A DNA stretch of 15,947 bases from CAYOHG01 sp964465125. Its GTDB lineage: Bacteria > Planctomycetota > Phycisphaerae > UBA1845 > Fen-1342. Position numbers and translations under genes: made by a program. How positions within the stretch are numbered: position 1 is the stretch's first letter; each line of letters begins with the position of its first letter. Below are positions 8,641 through 14,139 of the stretch, in pieces. The notes under the pieces were generated by a model that was not told the origin of the DNA, searched no databases, and saw nothing but the letters and a program-made list of their open reading frames with translations. Where the stretch lies: positions 1 through 15,947 of the forward strand of contig CAYXIO010000075.1 of the NCBI GenBank assembly GCA_964465125.1, written 5' to 3'.

Positions 8641-9294
8641 ATGTTCAAGCGATTCCGAGCAGGCTCTGGCGCAGTCGGCCTCACGGTGAGCGTACTCGGA
8701 CTGATGTCCTTCACAGCCCCGGGACTGGCCGACGAGGGGCCGGTGCCGGTGCGCGTCGAGGAGGACTGGGAAGTCGTTTTGAACGAGCCCGAGAGCAACC
8801 TCGATGCACCTCAGCTCCACACGGTGATTTCCCCGTGGACGGACATGGACCACTACTACGGCCAAGTCACGTGGAACTACCGCGAGATTCCGGACTTCGT
8901 TTCAGGCGGGATGCAGATTTCCGCCTGGCGGGGAGACGAGATCCTCGCCAAGCGCGTGGCGCGCGAGGACCCGCTGAGCACGGCCGCCGAGACGTTGAGC
9001 TGGACTCAGTCGATGCGCTGCACGATTCAGGGGTCGCTCGTGTTCCAGATCAAGGATGGGGTCTCGGCGACGTGGGGACAGTTCGGCGGGACCGAGCTGA
9101 CGCTGATGGGGACGGTCGGACTGTACAACCTCTCGGGCTACTCGACGGATTTCTCCGTGGCGAATTCGTGGGTGAGCTTCGGCTCGAACCGCGTCGATCT
9201 CGTCCGGATCAAGGAGGTTCGCCGTTACGACGCGAACAACAACCTGATATCGCGCGACACCTCGCCGCGCGTGGTCTTTGAGCTGAACAACTAG
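8641..9294 (+). CDS. Small secreted protein of unknown function, paired with a Tad-like gene
   Basis: A 217-residue protein with a clear Sec signal peptide: basic KRFR at 3-6, a hydrophobic core at about 11-26, and likely cleavage after Ala30 (PGLA|DEG). The mature part of about 187 residues is rich in Trp, Asp, Glu and beta-forming residues and has only one cysteine (in SMRCTIQG). No known domain was recognised. A WNYREIPDF-type segment and the end RVVFELNN give it a compact beta-sheet look. ATG 8641 follows AGGAG by seven bases, an unusually good ribosome site for this window. The next gene starts 35 bp after its stop, so the two are probably one transcript, and it may be an exported partner of the Tad-like protein. 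Function is not assigned. Confidence 0.75.
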   Translation: MFKRFRAGSGAVGLTVSVLGLMSFTAPGLADEGPVPVRVEEDWEVVLNEPESNLDAPQLHTVISPWTDMDHYYGQVTWNYREIPDFVSGGMQISAWRGDEILAKRVAREDPLSTAAETLSWTQSMRCTIQGSLVFQIKDGVSATWGQFGGTELTLMGTVGLYNLSGYSTDFSVANSWVSFGSNRVDLVRIKEVRRYDANNNLISRDTSPRVVFELNN

Positions 9295-9329
9295 TCACGC
9301 GTGTCATAGAAGCAGGGGGCCGGTGGATC

Positions 9330-10484
9330 ATGGTAAAGCTGTTTCGATCCGGGCGGACTCGGCGCGGCGTGGCGGTGGTCTACGTCGCAATCTCGATGTT
9401 GGTGATCCTGGGCATCGGCACGCTGGCGGTCGACGTCAGCATGCTCTACTCCGCTCAGAACGAGTTGCAGCGCTCGGCGGACGCCGCGGCTCTGGCCGGT
9501 GCTGAAGGCCTGCTGAACGAGCGGCGCCTACAGGGCGGGGACGCGGCCGATTCGGCGATCGAGGACGCGCTGCAGTCCGCGGCGCAGGTCGGCGCGCTCA
9601 ACTCGGTGCTGCGAACGGCGACCGTTCTGGTCGGAGACGACGTCCAGGCCGGGTATTTGCCGGGCGGCGTCTACAACGACCTGGGCCTGAGCCAGGACGA
9701 CCCGGAGACGTGGAACGCCGTCAGCGCGGTCGTGCAGCGCAATCCGAGCCGCGGCGGCTCGATCGGGATGTTCTTCGCCCGCATGTTCGGACTCTCGAAC
9801 CGCGACTTGCGCGCCAGCGCGGTGGCCTCGTTCAACGACTCCGTCGGCGGCTTTCGGGTCACGGAACGCTCCGGCAACGCCGGGCTGCTGCCCTTTGCGC
9901 TGCATGTCAGCGTGTGGAACTCGCTGATGTCCGGCATCTCGCCGAATGGCGACTGGTACGCTTATGACCCGGACAGCGGCGAAGTCACGGGCGGGTCCGA
10001 CGGCGTGCTCGAGCTGAACCTCTACCCGGGCGCCGGCACCGGGCAGCTTCCTCCGGGCAATTTCGGCACGGTCGACATCGGTTCGTCGAACAACAGCGCG
10101 GCGGATATCGCGCGCCAGATTCTCGAAGGCGTGAACGCGGACGACCTGGCCTATCTGGGCGGCTCGCTGGAGCTGGGCGACGACGGGACCTTGACTCTCA
10201 ACGGCGACACTGGCCTGAGCGCGGGGTTCAAGGACGAACTCGACGCGATCAAGGGTCAGCCGCGCACGCTGCCCCTGTTCAGCGAGGTGAGCGGTCCGGG
10301 CAACAACGCGATGTACACGATCGTGGGGTTCGCCGGCGTGCGGATCGTGAACGTCAAGCTGACCGGGGCGATGAAGTCCAAGGAAGTGATCATTCAGCCC
10401 GCGCTCGCGGTGGATCACGCAGCGCTGCCGGGCGAGCCCGGACAAAGCAGCTACGTCTATCAGCCGGTGCAGCTCGTGCGCTGA
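9330..10484 (+). CDS. Tad-type (TadG-like N-terminal domain) membrane-anchored protein
   Basis: A 384-residue protein opening with the Flp-pilus-assembly TadG-like N-terminal signature: basic SGRTRRGVAVV, one membrane helix (about 14-37, running into LAVDVSMLY), then the amphipathic ELQRSADAAALAGAEGL (45-61). In this family the basic segment stays in the cytoplasm, and the long C-terminal part lies outside the membrane. The outer part of about 340 residues is rich in Gly, Asn and Asp. It includes FFARMFGLSNRDLRASAVASF, a conserved-looking motif of planctomycete-type Tad-like proteins, and ends in beta-rich sequence without LPXTG or a second helix. No CpaF, TadB/C, RcpA or prepilin peptidase gene lies nearby, so this is an isolated Tad-like gene. 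It sits 35 bp after the secreted-protein gene and is followed by a strong hairpin. Confidence 0.82.
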   Translation: MVKLFRSGRTRRGVAVVYVAISMLVILGIGTLAVDVSMLYSAQNELQRSADAAALAGAEGLLNERRLQGGDAADSAIEDALQSAAQVGALNSVLRTATVLVGDDVQAGYLPGGVYNDLGLSQDDPETWNAVSAVVQRNPSRGGSIGMFFARMFGLSNRDLRASAVASFNDSVGGFRVTERSGNAGLLPFALHVSVWNSLMSGISPNGDWYAYDPDSGEVTGGSDGVLELNLYPGAGTGQLPPGNFGTVDIGSSNNSAADIARQILEGVNADDLAYLGGSLELGDDGTLTLNGDTGLSAGFKDELDAIKGQPRTLPLFSEVSGPGNNAMYTIVGFAGVRIVNVKLTGAMKSKEVIIQPALAVDHAALPGEPGQSSYVYQPVQLVR

Positions 10485-10510
10485 CGGATGAGCTCGGGAA
10501 GGATTCGAGG

Positions 10511-10542
10511 GCGAGGCTTCTCACGCGCGTGGGAGGCCTCGC
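10511..10542 (+). terminator. Strong hairpin terminator between convergent genes
   Basis: GCGAGGCTTCTCAC (10511-10524) pairs with GTGGGAGGCCTCGC (10529-10542) over 14 bp with two G-T wobbles and a GCGC tetraloop. The flank after it is only weakly T-rich (CTCGCTTTCTG). It begins 26 bp after the Tad-gene stop and overlaps the last codons of the convergent SulP gene, so it may serve both directions. Confidence 0.7.
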
Positions 10543-12335
10543 TCGCTTTCTGCGGGGCCGCTCGTTTCGACCCGGAAGATGGCGCGGTCCGGCATCGGCG
10601 TCACCGAGAGGATCTCCTGTGCCAGACCGATCGCGACGTGGGCCGAGCCGAACACTTCGCGCGTCGTTTCGAGCAGGAAGTCGGGGCTGATCACCTGCCC
10701 GAGCGGGCTATGGAGCAGCAGATTCCGCATTTCGCGGGTCAAGCCGCACACGATCAGGTAGCCGCCGGCGCGCAGGTACTCGGCGACCGGAGCGCGAAGC
10801 GCCGTGAGGATGGAGAAATCGATCTGTTGCGTGCGGCGCATTCGCAGGATGGTGACGCGCGGCCCGCGGCGAAACAGCGTACGCATGTGGTCGGCCAGCA
10901 GGTCGGCGTGGGCGAAGAACAGCGGCCCCTCGACCTGCACCATCGTGATGGCGCTGCGGCCGGTCTGCGCGTCCAGCTCGTGCTCGCGGAAGGGGCCGTC
11001 CGGGCTGCGCACCATCTCGAACAGATGCACGCGACTGACCCGCCGCAGCAGCACGACAAACGAGACGGCCAGCCCGATCAGGACGGCCCAGTGAATCGGC
11101 AGAACCAGCACGCAGGCGACCATCGTGAGCAGCACCGGGCGGTCGTGGACGTCGCGCAGCAGGGCGCGCAGCTCGGCCCGGTCCACCATCGTGATCGCCG
11201 TGGCGATCAGCAGGCCGGCGATGGCGGGCGTGGTGAGGTAGCGCGTTAGCGGCGCCGCGAGCAGCGCGGCCAGGGCGATGGCGGCGGCACAGACGAAGTT
11301 CGCGGCGCGGGTGCGCGCCCCGGCCAACTCGGCCAGCGCAGAGCGCGCAAAGCTGGCGGAGCCGGGGAACCCGCCCGCGAAGCCGGCGGCGACGTTGGCG
11401 AGCCCTAGCGACCAGAGCTCCCGCCGCGCATTGAGCACGCCGGCGCTGCGCAGCGCGAGCGCCTGTCCGATGGCGAGTCCCTGGATGATTCCGACCAGCG
11501 CGATCGCCGCCGAGCCGGCCAGCAGCTCGGTCGCGTTGACCTTGGAAAGCTCGAAGCTGAAACGGCCGGTGAATTGCCAGTTCAACGCGCCGACGTTCGG
11601 CAGTGCGCCGTGCGTCGTGAAGGTCTCGATCAGCCACGCCGCGATCCCGCTGAGCGCAAGCGCGAGAAAAGCGGTCGGAAAGCGCGGGCCCAGTCGATTG
11701 CCGGCGAGCACCGCGACCGCGACCGACCCAGCCATCGCCACGGAGGCGAGCTTGAAGTCGCCGAAATGGCGGCCGGCGTTCCAGATCATGCCGAGCAGCG
11801 TCGCCTGCGCGCCCGACGAGATGCCCAGCGCCGCCGAAAGCTGGGAGCCGATCAGCAGCAGCACCGAGCAAACGACGAGCCCGACCACGACCGAGCGCGA
11901 GACGAAACGCACCAGCCGGCCGATTCCGACCATCGCTCCGACGAGCGTCATCAGGCCGACGAGCACCGCGACCGTGCCGGCCAGGGCGGGCCAGGCGTCG
12001 GGCACGCCGGGCGCGACCGTGCGGAACAGCGCGAGCAGCATCGTGCTGGCCGTAATCACCGGACCGATGATCAGGCTGGGTGAGCTCGAACAGACGGCGC
12101 TGACGAGGCCCATCATGATGGCGGAGAGCAGACCGCTGGCGGGCGACAGGCCCGCGAGCGTCGCGAAGCCCACGCACTGCGGAATCGCGACCAGCGCGAC
12201 CGTAACACCGGCCAGCACGTCGGCCGGTATCAGGCGCGGCGCGGCGCGGTCCGGTACGTCGCCCGGGCGAGCGCTGACGTTGGGCGGGCTGGACGAAATA
12301 GGCGGTCCCTCGTTGCGGCGCTTTGCGGAGCGCAC
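10521..12335 (-). CDS. SulP-family anion transporter with C-terminal STAS domain
   Basis: An inner-membrane transporter of the SulP/SLC26 family; members carry sulfate, bicarbonate, molybdate or other anions. From the proposed GTG start at 12335 it has 604 residues, normal for the family. The N-terminal core PADVLAGVTVALVAIPQCVGFATLAGLSP (37-65) and the signature GGFPGSASFARSAL (321-334) are diagnostic, with 10 or more hydrophobic segments up to about residue 430. A STAS domain follows (about 460-575): ITMVQVEGPLFFAHADLL, then VTILRMR, then QIDFSILTAL, where Ser508 sits near the regulatory Ser/Thr position. No ATG lies in the upstream part of the frame and no clear ribosome site is visible, so the start is uncertain. 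The frame continues open to 13181 but that is shadow. It is divergent from the Fe-S/NrfD gene, which suggests shared regulation. The substrate cannot be inferred. Confidence 0.88.
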   Translation of the reverse strand: MRSAKRRNEGPPISSSPPNVSARPGDVPDRAAPRLIPADVLAGVTVALVAIPQCVGFATLAGLSPASGLLSAIMMGLVSAVCSSSPSLIIGPVITASTMLLALFRTVAPGVPDAWPALAGTVAVLVGLMTLVGAMVGIGRLVRFVSRSVVVGLVVCSVLLLIGSQLSAALGISSGAQATLLGMIWNAGRHFGDFKLASVAMAGSVAVAVLAGNRLGPRFPTAFLALALSGIAAWLIETFTTHGALPNVGALNWQFTGRFSFELSKVNATELLAGSAAIALVGIIQGLAIGQALALRSAGVLNARRELWSLGLANVAAGFAGGFPGSASFARSALAELAGARTRAANFVCAAAIALAALLAAPLTRYLTTPAIAGLLIATAITMVDRAELRALLRDVHDRPVLLTMVACVLVLPIHWAVLIGLAVSFVVLLRRVSRVHLFEMVRSPDGPFREHELDAQTGRSAITMVQVEGPLFFAHADLLADHMRTLFRRGPRVTILRMRRTQQIDFSILTALRAPVAEYLRAGGYLIVCGLTREMRNLLLHSPLGQVISPDFLLETTREVFGSAHVAIGLAQEILSVTPMPDRAIFRVETSGPAESERGLPRA

Positions 12336-12418
12336 GCGCGGCAGAGTGTAGTCGAACAGCGTGCGCCGGCGAGGGGAGCGGGTCGATCGGGCCGTCCGCG
12401 GCTCCGGACGTGCGACCT

Positions 12419-12463
12419 GCCGGCCAGGTTGGACACGACGCCGGCCAGCGCGTGAGTTACACT
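12419..12463 (+). promoter_or_regulatory. Candidate operator/promoter: paired GCCGGCCAG repeats and TACACT -10-like box
   Basis: The nine-base direct repeat GCCGGCCAG occurs at 12419-12427 and 12440-12448, exactly 21 bp apart (two helical turns). The second copy lies just upstream of TACACT (12458-12463), a plausible -10 about 62 bases before the start codon of the Fe-S/NrfD gene. TTGGAC lies further up, but the 23-base spacer is too long for a normal -35, which would fit an activator-dependent promoter. G+C-rich words recur easily by chance here. Confidence 0.3.
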
Positions 12464-12524
12464 TCGCAGCGCGCGTCGTTCCTGGTGTTCCGCGGCGTGC
12501 GAACCCGATTCCGACAGGTGTCGA

Positions 12525-14090
12525 ATGCCGCGACTGGGCTTTGCAATCGACAACCGCGCCTGCATCGGCTGTCACGCCTGCACCGTCGCGTGCAAGAGCG
12601 AGCACCAGGTTCCGCTGGGCGTCAACCGCACCTGGGTCAAGTACGTCGAAAAGGGCGTGTTTCCTCAGGCGCGGCGCTTCTTTAACGTGCAGCGCTGCAA
12701 TCACTGCGAGGACGCGCCGTGCGTGGAGATCTGCCCGGTTACGTCGCTGTTTCAGCGGCCCGACGGCATCGTCGACTTCGACAGCACGCGCTGCATCGGC
12801 TGCAAGGCCTGCATGCAGGCTTGTCCGTACGACGCGCTCTATCTTGATCCGCAAACGAACACCGCAGCCAAGTGCAACTACTGCGCGCACCGCGTCGAGA
12901 CGGGCATCGAGCCGGCCTGCGTGGTTGTCTGCCCGGCGGAGGCCATCGTCAGCGGCGACCTCGACGACCCGAGCAGCCGCGTCGCCGAGCTCGATCGGCT
13001 GCACAAGGTGCAGTATCCCAAGCCCGAAAAGGGGACGCGGCCGAAGCTGTTCTACGTTGGCGGCGAGACGGCGGCGCTGGACCCGAGCGCGTCCCCGCCG
13101 GCGGAGGATTATCTCTGGAGCGGCAACGACGGGCGGATCAGCCTGCCGCTGCTGCGCCGCGCCGGCGAGGAAGCGGAGCACGAGGCCCGCGCGCGACGCA
13201 CGTACGACGCGAAAGCCAAGCCGGCGCCGTGGGGCTGGATGGTCTCGGCGTACATCACGACCAAGGCGGTCGCCGCGGGCGTGCCGATGATCGCACTTCT
13301 TGGCTATCTGTTTGCGCCGTTGCCGGTGGCGCTGCCCACGCCGGCGTTTGTCGCGGCCGTGCTGTTCCTGGCAGCGACCGGCGCGCTGCTGGTCGGCGAC
13401 CTCGAGCAGCCACAGCGGTTTCTGTCCGTGCTGCTGCGGCCGCAGTGGAGAAGCTGGCTGGTGCGCGGAGCGTACCTCATCAGCGCATTCGGGGCAGTCC
13501 TGACAGCCTTGTGGATTGCAGGATTAGCGGGCGCGCCGCGCGCGGCGCAGATCGGCCTGGCCTGGTCGGGCCTGCTGCTGGGCGGTGCGGCGGCATCGTA
13601 CACGGCCTTGCTGCTGGCGCAGGCCCGCGGGCGCGACTACTGGCAGAATCCGCTGCTGGTCGTGGGGATGCTGGTTGATGCGCTTGCCGCGGGCGCCGCC
13701 GTGACCGTGCTGATGTCGCCGGCGGGGTCGCCGCCGGTGTTCTACGTGATGATCCCGATTGACGCGCTCAGCGCGGGTGAGCTGGCGTCGCCGTCGGACG
13801 GCGCGCGCCTTGGGCTGGAAATCGGCGTGGGGTTGCTGGCGCTGCTGCTGGTCGCTGAGCTGCTGCCGCGCCATCCGACGCGGAACTCGGCCCTGGCTGC
13901 GAAGATCATCACGCGCGGCGCGCTGGCCGGCTGGTTCTGGGGTGGTTCGGTGACGCTGGGTGTCTTGCTGCCGGCGATTCTCCTGCTGGCCGGCGCCCCG
14001 CTGTGGCCGGCGGCGGTGCTGCTGCTGGGCGGGATCGCGTGCAGGAACCACGTGCTGGTGCAGGCGCCGCAGCGCGTGCCGCTGAGTTGA
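12525..14090 (+). CDS. Four-cluster ferredoxin fused to NrfD-type membrane subunit (molybdo-oxidoreductase electron-transfer/quinone subunit)
   Basis: A 521-residue fusion of an NrfC/PsrB-like iron-sulfur protein and an NrfD/PsrC-like membrane anchor. Sixteen cysteines in four ferredoxin groups (C13-C23, C58-C70, C90-C100, C117-C136) should hold four [4Fe-4S] clusters as an electron wire. A charged linker (about 145-235) leads to the NrfD part, which begins WGWMVSAYITTKAVAAG (236-252). It has around eight membrane helices, a conserved-looking DLEQPQRFLSVLLRPQWRSWL (292-312), and RDYWQNPLLVV (370-380), as expected of a quinone-exchanging subunit. ATG 12525 is preceded by CAGGTG at normal spacing. 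There is no Tat or Sec signal before the first cysteine motif, so the clusters are predicted to be cytoplasmic. The stop is 49 bp before the Mo-subunit start, so an operon is likely. B and C subunits are normally separate genes, and here they come before the catalytic gene. Confidence 0.9.
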   Translation: MPRLGFAIDNRACIGCHACTVACKSEHQVPLGVNRTWVKYVEKGVFPQARRFFNVQRCNHCEDAPCVEICPVTSLFQRPDGIVDFDSTRCIGCKACMQACPYDALYLDPQTNTAAKCNYCAHRVETGIEPACVVVCPAEAIVSGDLDDPSSRVAELDRLHKVQYPKPEKGTRPKLFYVGGETAALDPSASPPAEDYLWSGNDGRISLPLLRRAGEEAEHEARARRTYDAKAKPAPWGWMVSAYITTKAVAAGVPMIALLGYLFAPLPVALPTPAFVAAVLFLAATGALLVGDLEQPQRFLSVLLRPQWRSWLVRGAYLISAFGAVLTALWIAGLAGAPRAAQIGLAWSGLLLGGAAASYTALLLAQARGRDYWQNPLLVVGMLVDALAAGAAVTVLMSPAGSPPVFYVMIPIDALSAGELASPSDGARLGLEIGVGLLALLLVAELLPRHPTRNSALAAKIITRGALAGWFWGGSVTLGVLLPAILLLAGAPLWPAAVLLLGGIACRNHVLVQAPQRVPLS

Positions 14091-14139
14091 CTGCGAATCG
14101 ACGTCATCAAAGCGAGGCAGGACGATTTCGGAGGGCTGC

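Noticed and set aside
9528..10445. A 305-codon minus-strand frame opposite the Tad-like gene
   Set aside because: Shadow composition (Arg, His, Val, Ala) with no motif, while the plus strand has the Tad signature.
12336..13181. Upstream extension of the SulP open frame
   Set aside because: It would cover the divergent promoter region and the first 650 bases of the Fe-S/NrfD gene, its sequence matches no SulP N-terminus, and it only reflects lack of stops.
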